A DNA stretch of 64,000 nt, taken from NCBI RefSeq assembly GCF_964186625.1, contig NZ_OZ075108.1, positions 434,001-498,000 of the forward strand, read 5' to 3'. Positions 1 to 10,217 of this stretch are shown in pieces. Both the position numbers and the translations under genes were made by a program. Position 1 is the first letter of the stretch, and each line of letters begins with the position of its first letter. The notes under the pieces were generated by a model. The model saw nothing but the letters and a program-made list of their open reading frames with translations, did no database searches and had not been told where the DNA came from. The DNA is from Asticcacaulis sp. MM231. GTDB taxonomy: Bacteria; Pseudomonadota; Alphaproteobacteria; Caulobacterales; Caulobacteraceae.

Positions 1-213
1 GCGCAAGCCCCCAAACGGTGCGCGCTCGCGGAAACTGCGTTCGAAGTGCTCAAGGCAGGTCTCGCGGACGAACTTCACGCGGGTCGGGTTGAAGCGGTGC
101 AAGGGCGCGAATTCCCCTTTGACGTCCCACCATTTGGCGGCCAGCGCCGAAAAGCGCGACACTTCGTCTTCGTCGATAGAAAAGCCGGCCGCGTTCCCAG
201 AATCCGTTATCAT
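1..213 (-). CDS. ubiG: UbiG, ubiquinone O-methyltransferase (N-terminal 71 residues, cut by window edge)
   Basis: Only the first 71 codons lie in the window; the rest runs off the left edge. UbiG is the SAM-dependent methyltransferase that performs both O-methylation steps of ubiquinone synthesis. The visible part shows the family's N-terminal signature: a serine-phenylalanine-serine stretch, the KWWD motif (about residue 27), then GEFAPLH and NPTRVKFV, which bind the ring substrate side. The SAM-binding Rossmann motifs would lie outside the window. The ATG at 213 is preceded by GGAGG about nine bases upstream. Divergent to lysC. Its leader carries a hairpin element that also precedes pheA (see 223-334). 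Identification rests on the N-terminal motifs only. Confidence 0.85.
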   Translation of the reverse strand, partial: MITDSGNAAGFSIDEDEVSRFSALAAKWWDVKGEFAPLHRFNPTRVKFVRETCLEHFERSFRERAPFGGLR

Positions 214-222
214 ATCCGAAGT

Positions 223-334
223 CCTCCAAATCCCCTTGAATTTGGCAAGGGCAAGTGCCCGCCGTCACATGTAAACGTGCTAGCGCTTCGCTGTTTGAGC
301 ACAGTGCTGCGAGCCCGCGCGGCACCTGAGCGCA
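223..334 (-). promoter_or_regulatory. Shared leader element upstream of ubiG (copy 1)
   Basis: Read on the minus strand this leader ends in a hairpin (CCAAAT, 8-base loop, ATTTGG; arms 226-231 and 240-245) directly followed by the GGAGG Shine-Dalgarno of ubiG. Upstream it contains TGCGCTCA, TGCCGCG and GCTTGCC-type blocks in the same order as a second copy at 48511-48590 in front of pheA. A shared cis element is seen directly; its function is unknown. Confidence 0.5.
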
Positions 335-485
335 AAATGTTTAGCGTTTCGGTCATTTTGACTGCCTATTTCTCATCTTTTGTCGCCGGAATCGGCCTTG
401 CGGCACAGGGGCTTAACCGCTAATTAGGCCGCGCAATAAGTCAGGACAAGGATAGAACCCTGTCCGTCAGAAAGAAAGTGGCGAA

Positions 486-1754
486 ATGACGCGGTTAGTG
501 ATGAAGTTCGGCGGCACCTCCATGGCCGACCTCGAACGCATCCGCAGGGCGGCAAGACTGGTGGCGGCAGAGGTCGATGCCGGTCACAAGGTGGCGGTGG
601 TCGTGTCGGCCATGGCCGGCAAGACCAACGAGCTGGTCGCCTGGACGGATGGCGCGGGCCAGCCCACGGGCAAGGCCGCCGAAGTGCATGCTGACAGCGA
701 CGACGAATACGATGTGGTCGTGGCTTCGGGTGAACAGGTGACCGCAGGCCTGCTGGCCATCACCCTGCGCAATCTCGGTTATCCGGCGCGCTCGATGATG
801 GGTTGGCAGGTGCCGATCAAGACCTCGATGCTGCACGCCAAGGCGCGTATCGCCGATTTCCCGGCCGATAACCTGATCAACGCCATGGATTCGGGTCAGA
901 TCGTCGTCGTCCCCGGCTTTCAGGGTATCAGCGATGATGGCCGCATCACCACGCTTGGCCGTGGCGGTTCGGATACCTCTGCCGTCGCCGTAGCGATCGC
1001 CGCCCAGGCCATCCGCTGCGACATCTATACCGATGTCGATGGGGTCTACACGACCGACCCGCGCATCGAAGCCAAGGCCAAGCGCCTCGATAAGATATCC
1101 TTCGAGGAAATGCTTGAAATGGCCTCGCTCGGCGCCAAGGTGCTGCAGACGCGTTCGGTCGAACTGGCCATGGCCTACCGCATGCCGGTGCGCGTGCTCT
1201 CATCCTTCGTCGAACCCGGCGAAAACCTTAATCAAGGCACCCTGGTGTGCGACGAGGAAGAAATCGTGGAAAAACATATCGTTTCCGGCGTGGCCTACAG
1301 CCGTGATGAGGCCAAGATCACCCTTCTGGGCCTGCCCAACAAGATCGGCGTTTCGGCCGCCATCTTCGGTCGTCTGGCCGCCGCCAATATCAATGTCGAC
1401 ATGATCGTCCAGTCGGAAAAGCGCTCCGGTGATTACGCCAACCAGCTTTTCACCGTTGGTCGTCGTGATGCTCTGCGTGCCGCCGAGATCATGAACGAGG
1501 CCAAGGTCGATATCGGTTTTGACGACCTCAAGGTGGACGAGGGCGTGTCGAAGATTTCGATCGTCGGCGTCGGCATGCGTTCGCACACCGGCGTGGCGGA
1601 GACCATGTTCCGCGCCCTTTCGGAAAAGGGCATCAATATCCAGGTCATATCGACCTCGGAAATCAAGATCTCGGTCCTGATCGACGAAGCCTACACTGAA
1701 CTGGCCGTGCGGGCCTTGCACGCGGCATATGGCCTCGACAAAATTGGCGCCTGA
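486..1754 (+). CDS. lysC: Aspartate kinase
   Basis: 422 residues, the usual length for a monofunctional, feedback-regulated aspartokinase. It phosphorylates L-aspartate, the first step to lysine, threonine, methionine and diaminopimelate. Visible motifs: KFGGTSMA at residues 7-14 (ATP and aspartate site), GRGGSDTSA near 157 (substrate binding), and two C-terminal ACT domains (about 265-335 and 345-415) that normally bind lysine or threonine. The ATG at 486 follows a purine-rich GAAAGTGG stretch. It stands alone, divergent from ubiG, and is closed by a strong hairpin terminator. No internal beta-subunit start was looked for in detail. Identification is secure from motifs. Confidence 0.96.
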   Translation: MTRLVMKFGGTSMADLERIRRAARLVAAEVDAGHKVAVVVSAMAGKTNELVAWTDGAGQPTGKAAEVHADSDDEYDVVVASGEQVTAGLLAITLRNLGYPARSMMGWQVPIKTSMLHAKARIADFPADNLINAMDSGQIVVVPGFQGISDDGRITTLGRGGSDTSAVAVAIAAQAIRCDIYTDVDGVYTTDPRIEAKAKRLDKISFEEMLEMASLGAKVLQTRSVELAMAYRMPVRVLSSFVEPGENLNQGTLVCDEEEIVEKHIVSGVAYSRDEAKITLLGLPNKIGVSAAIFGRLAAANINVDMIVQSEKRSGDYANQLFTVGRRDALRAAEIMNEAKVDIGFDDLKVDEGVSKISIVGVGMRSHTGVAETMFRALSEKGINIQVISTSEIKISVLIDEAYTELAVRALHAAYGLDKIGA

Positions 1755-1796
1755 TCTGAGCGTTGCTTAGGCGAATATGTATGTGCGTAAACAAAG

Positions 1797-1823
1797 CCCC
1801 GCTGCGTGAGCCGCGGGGTTTTC
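1797..1823 (+). terminator. Rho-independent terminator of lysC
   Basis: CCCCGC (1797-1802) pairs with GCGGGG (1813-1818) around a 10-base loop and is followed by TTTT. It lies 43 bases after the lysC stop codon. Confidence 0.85.
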
Positions 1824-1849
1824 CATGAGCTAAAACAATGTGTGATGAA

Positions 1850-1864
1850 TTAAGTTACAATTAA
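1850..1864 (+). promoter_or_regulatory. Perfect CtrA box upstream of chemoreceptor 1
   Basis: TTAA (1850-1853), seven bases, TTAA (1861-1864) matches the CtrA consensus TTAA-N7-TTAA exactly, 61 bases before the ATG at 1925. CtrA is the cell-cycle master regulator of Caulobacterales. Binding is inferred from the motif alone. Confidence 0.6.
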
Positions 1865-1924
1865 CCCGATACCGCTTATTTGTGCCCCGGTATTTTCGCA
1901 TAATGCGTTTTGGGGATGGTTCAT

Positions 1925-3616
1925 ATGTACAATAATCTTCGCATGATCGGTAAGGTTGTCGTACTCTTGATGTTGCTGGGTTTGGTTAGTCTCGGGGCCA
2001 CTGTTTTCGCCACTTCCAGGATGCGCGTTATCAACGATAGTTACAGTGAGATTATCGCCAAGCCGGAAAAAGGCGTGGTCGCCATGGCGCGGGCCAACCG
2101 TCAAGTCGTTTCGATCATCAGTTCCATCTATATGAAGGCCACGGCGGTGACCGAAGCCGATAATGCTACTGCGGAATTCGATCGCACGGCCGCCATAGCC
2201 AAATACGATACCTATCTCGATGCTGCCGTGGCGACCCTGCCGGAGAAGGCGGCGGAACTGACAGGCATAAAAGCCGCGCTGCACGCCGCGCTGGAGGGCG
2301 CTTGCGCCGTGACGATCCAGCACGCCTCCTCGCTTGATCCAGCCGCCAACGCGCAAGCCGCCGCGTCCATGAATGCAAGCTGTCATCCCGAATTGAAGGC
2401 CGTCTCTGCCCGTATTACCAAGATGGTCGACGATACTGTCCTTCATCTTGACGCTGTCAGCGACAAGACATCGAAGGACACTACCGAAATCATCATCGTG
2501 ACCTATGCTGCCGTGTTGACAGGCCTGGCACTTGTGCTCGGCCTTGCAATCTGGCTGACCCGCTCCGGGATTGTCGCCCCGATCCGCGCCCTTACGGACA
2601 CCATGCAGAGTCTAACTCATGGACAGTTCGATACGCAGGTTGCGGGACAGAACCGCCGTGATGAACTAGGGGCAATGGCCGTCGCGGTCGAGGTCTTCCG
2701 CAAGGGGCTGATCGAAGCTGAAGAGATGCGCGAAGCAACTCGCAGCGGCGAACAGGCGGCGGCCGCGCGTATGAAGCGCGAACTTGAGGTCTTCAACCGC
2801 TTCCAGGAGCGCATGGGCGCCTTGGCCGATGCCTTCGTCCGTTCGTCGGCTGAGGTTTCCGATGCTGCGCAGAGCCTGGCCACCACGGCCGAGGAAACCT
2901 CGCGTCAGGCGGGCGTCGTTTCGGGCGCTGCCGAAGAGGCCGCTATCAATGTCCAGACCGTCGCTGCCGCCACCGAAGAAATGGCCATGTCGGTGCGTGA
3001 AATCAACGGACAGGTGGGGCGCACTGCCGAGGTGGCGCATGAAGCGGCCAGCGAGGCAGGCCGCACCGAGGCGGATATCCGCATTCTTGCCGAAGCCGCT
3101 GAGGGCATTGGTGAAGTGGTGAACCTGATCAATGACATTGCCGCCCAAACCAATCTGCTGGCCCTCAATGCGACCATTGAGGCGGCGCGCGCCGGTGATG
3201 CCGGCAAGGGTTTTGCGGTCGTCGCTTCCGAGGTCAAGGCGCTAGCCACACAGACTGCCCGGGCTACCAAGGATATCGGTAACAAGGTGCAGCAGATTCA
3301 AAGCGCTACAGAACGCACCGTCGTCTCTATCGAAAAGATTGTCACAACCATCAGCGATATTCGCAGCATCTCGACCATCCTGGCCTCGGCGGTGGAACAG
3401 CAGGGCACCGCCACGCAGGAGATCGCCGGCAATACGGCGCAGGCCGCTGATGGCGCGCAGGCCGTGACCGAGAATATCTTCGGCGTTGGGCGCGCGGCCG
3501 AAATGACCGGCGCGGCGAGTACCCAGCTTATGGGGCTGTCCGGCCATCTGACCGATCAGGCAGCGGATCTGCAGCAAGAGGTGCAGGCTTTCGTGGCGCA
3601 ACTCCGCGCGTCTTGA
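1925..3616 (+). CDS. Methyl-accepting chemotaxis protein 1
   Basis: 563 residues from the ATG at 1925. A TTG at 1910 is in frame, but 1925 has a GGGGATGG purine run upstream and gives the N terminus [10 protein letters not shown], matching the paralogue at 3826. Order of domains: transmembrane helix 1 (about 8-28), a periplasmic four-helix-type sensor (about 30-185), transmembrane helix 2 (188-210), HAMP (212-270), then the cytoplasmic signalling coiled coil with the conserved hairpin tip [15 protein letters not shown] near residue 405. It senses an unknown ligand and controls CheA. There is no C-terminal CheR-binding pentapeptide. It forms a tandem pair with the frameshifted receptor downstream, and has a perfect CtrA box in front. 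Confidence 0.93.
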   Translation: MYNNLRMIGKVVVLLMLLGLVSLGATVFATSRMRVINDSYSEIIAKPEKGVVAMARANRQVVSIISSIYMKATAVTEADNATAEFDRTAAIAKYDTYLDAAVATLPEKAAELTGIKAALHAALEGACAVTIQHASSLDPAANAQAAASMNASCHPELKAVSARITKMVDDTVLHLDAVSDKTSKDTTEIIIVTYAAVLTGLALVLGLAIWLTRSGIVAPIRALTDTMQSLTHGQFDTQVAGQNRRDELGAMAVAVEVFRKGLIEAEEMREATRSGEQAAAARMKRELEVFNRFQERMGALADAFVRSSAEVSDAAQSLATTAEETSRQAGVVSGAAEEAAINVQTVAAATEEMAMSVREINGQVGRTAEVAHEAASEAGRTEADIRILAEAAEGIGEVVNLINDIAAQTNLLALNATIEAARAGDAGKGFAVVASEVKALATQTARATKDIGNKVQQIQSATERTVVSIEKIVTTISDIRSISTILASAVEQQGTATQEIAGNTAQAADGAQAVTENIFGVGRAAEMTGAASTQLMGLSGHLTDQAADLQQEVQAFVAQLRAS

Positions 3617-3696
3617 AAGCGCCCTTGCTCCTTAAAGCCCGTCCTTAAAAGGAACTGCGTTTAATCTGAGGTAATATAAAACCATTTCCTCTCGGG

Positions 3697-3711
3697 TTAA
3701 GTCAGCGTTAA
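3697..3711 (+). promoter_or_regulatory. Perfect CtrA box upstream of chemoreceptor 2
   Basis: TTAA (3697-3700), seven bases, TTAA (3708-3711), an exact TTAA-N7-TTAA match, 115 bases before the second receptor. The neighbouring receptor has an equivalent box at 1850. Confidence 0.6.
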
Positions 3712-3825
3712 CAACAGTTTGTTACAACTTTAAGTCTATAACGTTCAGAGAAGCTATTCCGGGTGACGGGATGAGGCGTTGTTTGAGATCGCCGGGCGTA
3801 CAGTACGAGTTGTAAGGGGTTTCGA

Positions 3826-5512
3826 ATGTCTTTGAAAAATATACCCATGCTTGGCAAGATATTGAGTTTGCTGGGTTGTCTTGGGCTTGTCGCCATTTTG
3901 GCGGTCGCGTTCGCCACGTCCCGTATGCACGCCATCAGCGCCGACTACAGCGCCGTGATCTCCGGACCGGGTGTCGCTTCGGTTGATATGGAGCGCGCCA
4001 GCAAGAACATCCTGCGTGTTGAGACAGCCTTTTATAAGCTGGTGTCGTCGAGTGATCCCAACGATATCGCCAGCGCCAACACTGAGATGAAACAGGCGCA
4101 AAGCTCCTTTTCCAAGGAAACAAGCGAGGCCATGAAGGCTCTGCCGTCTGAAGCGAAACGCATCGCAGGCATTCAGGCCAGTTATAACACTGCGATTGAC
4201 GAAACCTGCGCCGAAACGAAGGCCCTTGCCGAGAAGGGCGATGATGTCGACGCCCTGCGCCTGATGCAATCTAAATGCGATCCCGCCATCGCCCAACTGG
4301 AAAAGACCATGGCGGTGGTGGTCGATGAAACCATTGCGGCCAATGCCGCCGCTTCCGCCGCCGCCGGCGAAGATACGCGCCAGACCATCGGCACGACCTG
4401 GGCCGGTGTCGGCATCGGTCTGGTTCTTGTGATGCTGGTCGCCGTGATGGTGACGCGCCTGAGCATCGTCCGGCCCCTGTCGAACCTCAACGCCACCATG
4501 ACCTCGATGGACAAGGGTACGCTCGACGTGAGCGTGCCCGGTCAGGAGCGTAAGGATGAACTGGGTGGCATGGCACGCACCCTCGAAGCCTTCCGCAAGG
4601 GACTGGAAGAGGCTGTCAGCTTGCGTGAGGCGGCAGAAACCGCCAAGGCGGCCGAGCTGCAGCGCCTGCAACGCGAACGCCAGGTGGTCGAGTTCGTTCC
4701 AGGGCAAGATGGTTAATCTTGCCGATTCTTTCGTCCGCTCCTCCTCCGAAGTGTCCGATGCGGCGCAGAGCCTTTCCGCGACCGCCGAGGAGACCTCGCG
4801 TCAGGCGCAGGTCGTCACCGGCGCGGCCGAGGAAGCCGCCAGCAATGTCCAGACCGTCGCCGCCGCCACAGAGGAAATGGCCGCTTCGGTGCATGAGATC
4901 AACGCTCAGGTGGTGCGTGCGGCGCAGGTCGCCACTGAGGCCGCCGATGAGATTGGCAATACCGAGGTTGAAATCCGCGCCCTTTCCGAAGCGGCGGCGG
5001 GCATCGGAGCCGTGGTCAAGCTCATCCACGATATCGCCTCCCAGACCAATCTTCTGGCGCTCAACGCCACAATCGAGGCCGCCCGCGCCGGTGAGGCCGG
5101 AAAGGGTTTCGCCGTTGTCGCCTCCGAGGTCAAGACCCTGGCCACGCAGACGGCAAGCGCCACCAAGGATATCGGTGACAGGGTCGATCAGATACAGGAG
5201 GCCACCGAGCGCACGGTCAGTTCGATTGGTAAGATCGTTGCCACGATCAATGACATGCGCAATATCTCCGCCAATATCGCCTCCGCGGTCGAGCAGCAGG
5301 GGGCGGCGACGCATGAGATTGCCGGCAATACGGCGAAGGCGTCAGACGGGACGCATCAGGTGACCGAAAACATCTTTGGCGTTGGTCGCGCGGCCGAAAT
5401 GACCGGAGCCGCCTCGACGCAACTGATGGGGCTGTCCGGAGACCTGAGCGAGCAGGCCGGCGATCTGCAAAAAGAAGTGCAGAATTTTGTCAAAAGCCTG
5501 CGTGCGGCGTGA
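3826..5512 (+). pseudogene. Methyl-accepting chemotaxis protein 2, interrupted by a one-base frameshift
   Basis: Paralogue of the receptor at 1925 with the same layout: helix 1 near residues 10-30, periplasmic region, helix 2 near 188-212, HAMP, then signalling domain with [18 protein letters not shown]. The first frame stops at 4716. The rest continues in the next frame. Aligning with receptor 1 ([13 protein letters not shown] against RERQVVE-F-FQGKM) shows exactly one extra base between 4693 and 4697, in GTTCGTTC. Removing it gives 561 residues, close to 563 in receptor 1. As written the product would be a membrane sensor without a signalling domain. Start ATG 3826 follows AAGGGG. Either a sequencing error or a recent mutation. 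Confidence 0.85.
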
Positions 5513-5637
5513 CTTTCCTCTATTTGTATCAAACTGTTAAACCAATGTGATTGTAACCGGTTCGTGACTTGCCTTGGTGTAACGCCAGCCGCTAGACAGC
5601 GCGCACAAGAAGTTCCAAACTAGGGATATGGATTGCG

Positions 5638-7962
5638 GTGCCGCATGAGGCGCGCCAAAAGGGACGTGATGTGGGTAAGCTGGGGCCGCTAGAGGAAATT
5701 CCGAAGATGCCGGGCGCCGTGCGCGGCCAGCGCGGCCTGCTGCGCCAGATCCGTGAAACGATGGAAGAGGGCCAGTCGGCCCAGTCGCGTCTCGATACGG
5801 TGGTGCGCATCATCGCCTCCTCAATGGTGGCCGAGGTGTGCTCGATCTATCTGCGGCGCACCTCTGAGGAGCTCGAACTCTTCGCCACCGAGGGCCTGAA
5901 CATCGAGGCCGTCCACAAGACGCGGATGCGTCTCTCAGAAGGTCTGGTCGGTGAAGTGGCGCGCGCCGGTGCACCGCTCAACCTCATGGATGCCCCGGCG
6001 CATCCGAGCTTCTCCTACCGTCCGGAAACCGGCGAAGATCCTTATCGATCCTTCCTGGGCGTGCCCCTGCTGCGCGGTGGCCGCACCATCGGTGTGCTGG
6101 TCGTGCAGAACATGGCTGCGCGCCGCTACGAGGAAGATGAGGTCGAAGACCTGCAGATCATCGCCATGGTGCTGTCCGAGATCGTGACGGCGGGCGAGCT
6201 GGTCGGGCTCGAAGAACTGAAGGACATCGAACTTGCGCCCCAGAAGCCGGAGCGTCTGAAGGGTTCGATTTTCGCCGACGGTATTAGCATCGGCACGGTC
6301 ATCCTGCACGAAGTGCCGGTCACCTCCGATCATTTGCTGAGCGACAATTCGGTGGTCGAGGAGGTGCGCCTCAACGATGCCATCGTGTCCCTGCGTGAGC
6401 AGATCGACGCCATGTTCGAGGGCACCCATGGCCTTGCCGGGCCTACGTTTGACGTGCTCGAAACCTACCGCATGTTCGCGCACTCGACGAGCTGGGTGCG
6501 CAACCTGACCGAGGCCGTGCGCAACGGCCTGACGGCGGAGGCGGCGGTCGATCGCGTGCGTAACGAACAGCGCGCCAAGCTCAACAACGCCCGTGACGCC
6601 TATATGCGCGAGCGCCTGCACGATCTCGAAGACCTGGCCAATCGCCTCTTGCGCGTGCTGGCCGGCGTCATCACGACGGCGCGGGAGATCCCCGAAAACT
6701 CGATCCTGGTCGCCCGTGATCTCGGTCCGGCCGATCTGCTCGAATACGATCGCACCCGCCTCAAGGGCATTTTGCTCGAAGAGGGCTCGGCCTCGAACCA
6801 TGCCGCCATCGTGGCACGCGCCCTGCAAATCCCGTGTGTCGGCCGCCTGCAAGCCTTGCGTGACCGCGTGTCACAGGGCGATCAGGTCATCGTCGACGGA
6901 GAAACCGGCGAGGCTTATCTGCGGCCACGGCCGGATATTATCGACGCCGCCCTGGCGCGTATCGATGTCCGTACCCAGCAGCGCGCCGAATTCAGCAAGA
7001 TCAAGGATGTCGAGGCTGTCACGCGCGATGGCCACCGCATCACCATGCTGATGAACGCGGGCCTCGAATTCGATATCGAAATCATGAACGAGACCGGCGC
7101 TGAGGGCATCGGCCTGTTCCGCACCGAATTTCAGTTCATGGTGTCGGACGATCTGCCGCGCCTCAAGCGCCAGACCGAGCTTTACGAGCGCATCATGGAT
7201 GGCGCCGGCGACCGTCCTGTCACCTTCCGCACGCTCGATCTCGGCGGGGACAAAATCCTGCCCTATATGGAGATGGAGCGCGAGGAAAACCCGGCGCTTG
7301 GCTGGCGCGCCATCCGCATGGGGCTCGATCGCCCGGCCTTGCTGCGGATGCAACTTCGCGCCCTGATCACGGCGGCGAGGGGGCGCGAGCTGCGCATCAT
7401 GTTCCCCATGGTCGCCTCGATCGATGAGTTCCGTCAGGCGCGCGAGATGGTCGATGTGGAATGCGCCTGGGCCAAACGACGTGGACGTCCGCTGCCGGCG
7501 CTTCTGCGTGTAGGGGCCATGATCGAATGCCCGTCGCTGCTGTTCCATCTTGATGCGCTGTTACCGCTGGTCGATTTCGCCTCGGTCGGCACCAACGACC
7601 TGATGCAGTATCTCTTCGCCGCCGACCGCACCAATCCGAAGATGTCGGATCGCTACGATCCGCTGTCGCCGCCTTTCCTGACGGCGCTGTCGATGATCCA
7701 GAAGGCCGCCAGGGACTCAGGCACGCCGGTCTCGGTGTGCGGTGAAATTGCCGGCCGTCCGCTTGAGGCCTTTGTGCTGATCGCGCTCGGTTTTGACCGC
7801 CTGTCCATGCCGCCCGCCGGTCTGGGGCAGGTGAAGCGCATGATCCTGTCGTGCGATCGTGAGGCCGCCAACAAGGCGATCAACAAGCTGATGTCGAGCT
7901 CCAACGGCAGTTTGCGCAACGAGGTCTTGTCGCTCGCCCGCAAGCTGGACCTGGATATGTAA
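5638..7962 (+). CDS. ptsP: PTS-Ntr enzyme I (phosphoenolpyruvate-protein phosphotransferase PtsP)
   Basis: 774 residues from the GTG at 5638; a second GTG at 5671, with AAAAGGGAC upstream, may be the real start. The N-terminal GAF domain (about 30-170) distinguishes the nitrogen-related enzyme I from the sugar PTS enzyme. The phosphorylated histidine lies in SNHAAIVAR near residue 388, the PEP-binding TIM barrel shows GLFRTEFQFM near 491, and the catalytic cysteine sits in SVCGEIAGRP near 699. It takes phosphate from PEP and passes it to NPr, linking nitrogen status to regulation (family knowledge; in Caulobacter this route influences (p)ppGpp). NPr and EIIANtr are not in the window. Confidence 0.95.
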   Translation: MPHEARQKGRDVGKLGPLEEIPKMPGAVRGQRGLLRQIRETMEEGQSAQSRLDTVVRIIASSMVAEVCSIYLRRTSEELELFATEGLNIEAVHKTRMRLSEGLVGEVARAGAPLNLMDAPAHPSFSYRPETGEDPYRSFLGVPLLRGGRTIGVLVVQNMAARRYEEDEVEDLQIIAMVLSEIVTAGELVGLEELKDIELAPQKPERLKGSIFADGISIGTVILHEVPVTSDHLLSDNSVVEEVRLNDAIVSLREQIDAMFEGTHGLAGPTFDVLETYRMFAHSTSWVRNLTEAVRNGLTAEAAVDRVRNEQRAKLNNARDAYMRERLHDLEDLANRLLRVLAGVITTAREIPENSILVARDLGPADLLEYDRTRLKGILLEEGSASNHAAIVARALQIPCVGRLQALRDRVSQGDQVIVDGETGEAYLRPRPDIIDAALARIDVRTQQRAEFSKIKDVEAVTRDGHRITMLMNAGLEFDIEIMNETGAEGIGLFRTEFQFMVSDDLPRLKRQTELYERIMDGAGDRPVTFRTLDLGGDKILPYMEMEREENPALGWRAIRMGLDRPALLRMQLRALITAARGRELRIMFPMVASIDEFRQAREMVDVECAWAKRRGRPLPALLRVGAMIECPSLLFHLDALLPLVDFASVGTNDLMQYLFAADRTNPKMSDRYDPLSPPFLTALSMIQKAARDSGTPVSVCGEIAGRPLEAFVLIALGFDRLSMPPAGLGQVKRMILSCDREAANKAINKLMSSSNGSLRNEVLSLARKLDLDM

Positions 7963-8129
7963 AAATGCGATTTTTGGCCAAGACCTCGTCTCAAACCTCA
8001 CATTTTTACGCGCCGATGTCTTGTCGCTACAGGAAGTGGGGTTTTCGCGCTTTGTAGCTGAAAATTTGTGTCACCAAACGGCCGCTTCCGACGTATAGAG
8101 AGACGAAACCAATTCTAAACGGGTGGCGT

Positions 8130-10199
8130 GTGTCTTCAGTTCTTCGCTTTGTCGTCTGTCTTTTCCTGCTGTGCTTTGCCCTGCCCACACAGGCGGAAGA
8201 GGGCAAATCCGCTCATATCACCGCCCGTCTGATCGCGGAATCAGCGACCGTGGCCCCCAATGGCGACATTACTCTGGCGCTTGACTATACGCCCGCGCCG
8301 GGCTGGCACACCTACTGGATCAATCCCGGCGATACCGGACTGCCGCCGCGTTTCAAATGGAACCTGCCCGATGGCCTGAGCGTGGCGGATGCGCAGTTCC
8401 CCGCGCCGGAACTGCTGCCGACCTTTGGGTTGGTGAGTTACGGCTTCAACGGCCAGACCGTCCTGCTGATCCCCGCTCATAACGGCTCGAAACTGACGGC
8501 GGGCGATATCCTGCCGATCAAGGCGCATATCGATTTCCTCGTCTGCGCCGATGTCTGTATTCCCGAAAGCCTCGATGTCAGCCTCAATCTCAAGGTCGGT
8601 GCGCCGAAACCGGGACCAGATGCCGGGGTGATTAAAAAGGCGGTCAAAGAGTTACCGTGGGGTACAGAAGATAGGAAAGGTACAATCAATATCAAAGACG
8701 GTATGGTCGAGATTGGTATTCCTCTTGCCCCCATAAATGCGCAAGGCGCGTATTTCTTCCCAAAGCAGGCCAATGTGCTACTTCCGTCCGCGCCGCAAGC
8801 GTTGGATATCGGTGCAAAAGGATTCAGTCTGCACGTTAAGGCGGCAGGTGCAGCCTTGCCAGAGGGTGACTTGTCCGGTGTATTGAAACTGGCAGATGGT
8901 ATGGCATATGATATTGTGCTGACGCGTGCACCCCTGTCACCCTCGGTGCATGGCCTTGGCGCGGCACCGGCAAGCCAGACCGACACCACATTGGCCGGTG
9001 TGCTGATTGCCATGGCTTTCGCCTTTGTCGGCGGACTGATCCTCAACCTGATGCCATGTGTGTTCCCGGTGCTCTCCATGAAGTTGCTCAGCCTGGCGCG
9101 TTCCGGCCACGATAAGGGACTGGCGCAACAGGAAGCCTTGTTTTATGGCGCGGGCACAATCATTACTTTCGTCAGTCTGGCCCTGATCCTGACCGCGGCG
9201 CGTCTGTTCGGACAGTCGATTGGGTGGGGTTTTCAGCTCCAGAGCTCCTACGTTACTGCAGGCTTAAGCCTGATCATGCTTCTGGTAGCGCTCAATATGT
9301 CCGGCCTGTTCGAGGTCGGCGCATCGCTGCAAGCCGTTGGTGGTCTTCAGGTGTCTGCCAACCGCCCACGTCTTGGTGCCTTCCTGACCGGCGTGCTGGC
9401 CGTGGTCGTCGCCGCACCCTGCACCGCGCCCTTCATGGCCACCGCCATCGGCGTGGCGCTGGCGCAAGGTGGCCTTGTGTCTTTTGCCATCTTCGTGGCG
9501 CTTGGCGTCGGTTTCGCCCTGCCATTCGTGGTCCTGACCTACCTGATCACCCTGGTGCCGGCCGTAGCCAAGGCCCTGCCGAAGCCCGGCAAGTGGATGG
9601 ATATTCTCAAACACGCCCTGTCTTTGTTGATGTACGCCGCCTGCCTGTGGCTGATCTGGGTGTTCGCCCAGCAGGTGCAGGTTTACGGCGTGATCCTGCT
9701 GGCGTTTGCGCTGGTGCTGGTCGTTATCGCCGTGCTCAAAAGTCCGCTGCCGAAATTCATCAAGCCGGTGGTGCTGGTCGGCGGTCTTGTGCTGTGCGGG
9801 CTGGCGGCCTCGCTGCCGCGTGCTGAAAAGGCGCCGCCGGCCTCATCCGGACTGATGGCGCATAAGGTGTTCAGCACCGAGGGCCTGGCCGCTTTGCGCG
9901 CCGAGGGCAAACCGGTGTTTGTCGATCTCACGGCCGCCTGGTGCGTCACCTGCAAGGTCAATGAACGCCTTGTCCTGACCACGCCGGAATTTGAAAAAGC
10001 CGTCAATGCCACCGGCACGGTCTATATGGTCGGCGACTGGACCAATCAGGACGCCGAGATCGCTCATTACCTGACGCTGTTTGGACGTTCGGGCGTGCCG
10101 CTCTATGTCTATTACGGGCCAAATAACGCCGAGCCTGTGGTTCTGCCGCAGATCCTCAAGACGGCGGACGTGGTCAAGCTGGTGCGCGCCGGAACATAA
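8130..10199 (+). CDS. DsbD/ScsB-type thiol:disulfide interchange protein
   Basis: 689 residues starting at a GTG, with a signal peptide cut after about residue 22 (TQA). Layout: a large periplasmic N-terminal domain ending in a CADVCIPE cysteine pair near residue 140, a cytochrome-c-biogenesis-type membrane domain of about eight helices with paired cysteines in MPCVFPV (about 308) and PCTAPFMA (about 430), and a C-terminal thioredoxin-like domain with WCVTC near 604. Electrons pass from cytoplasmic thioredoxin through the membrane to periplasmic partners. The long N-terminal domain with C-x3-C fits ScsB-like proteins better than classical DsbD (inference). Monocistronic as seen. Confidence 0.9.
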   Translation: MSSVLRFVVCLFLLCFALPTQAEEGKSAHITARLIAESATVAPNGDITLALDYTPAPGWHTYWINPGDTGLPPRFKWNLPDGLSVADAQFPAPELLPTFGLVSYGFNGQTVLLIPAHNGSKLTAGDILPIKAHIDFLVCADVCIPESLDVSLNLKVGAPKPGPDAGVIKKAVKELPWGTEDRKGTINIKDGMVEIGIPLAPINAQGAYFFPKQANVLLPSAPQALDIGAKGFSLHVKAAGAALPEGDLSGVLKLADGMAYDIVLTRAPLSPSVHGLGAAPASQTDTTLAGVLIAMAFAFVGGLILNLMPCVFPVLSMKLLSLARSGHDKGLAQQEALFYGAGTIITFVSLALILTAARLFGQSIGWGFQLQSSYVTAGLSLIMLLVALNMSGLFEVGASLQAVGGLQVSANRPRLGAFLTGVLAVVVAAPCTAPFMATAIGVALAQGGLVSFAIFVALGVGFALPFVVLTYLITLVPAVAKALPKPGKWMDILKHALSLLMYAACLWLIWVFAQQVQVYGVILLAFALVLVVIAVLKSPLPKFIKPVVLVGGLVLCGLAASLPRAEKAPPASSGLMAHKVFSTEGLAALRAEGKPVFVDLTAAWCVTCKVNERLVLTTPEFEKAVNATGTVYMVGDWTNQDAEIAHYLTLFGRSGVPLYVYYGPNNAEPVVLPQILKTADVVKLVRAGT

Positions 10200-10217
10200 G
10201 GGCTTCGTCCATGCGCC

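Noticed and set aside
3754..4707. Long open frame antisense to chemoreceptor 2
   Set aside because: It is a mirror of codon bias in the receptor gene, with repetitive His/Arg/Gly-rich translation and no ribosome site or family motif.
7958..8010. Inverted repeat GTAAAAATG/CATTTTTAC after ptsP as terminator
   Set aside because: The arms are AT-rich with a long spacer and no T run; too weak to call.
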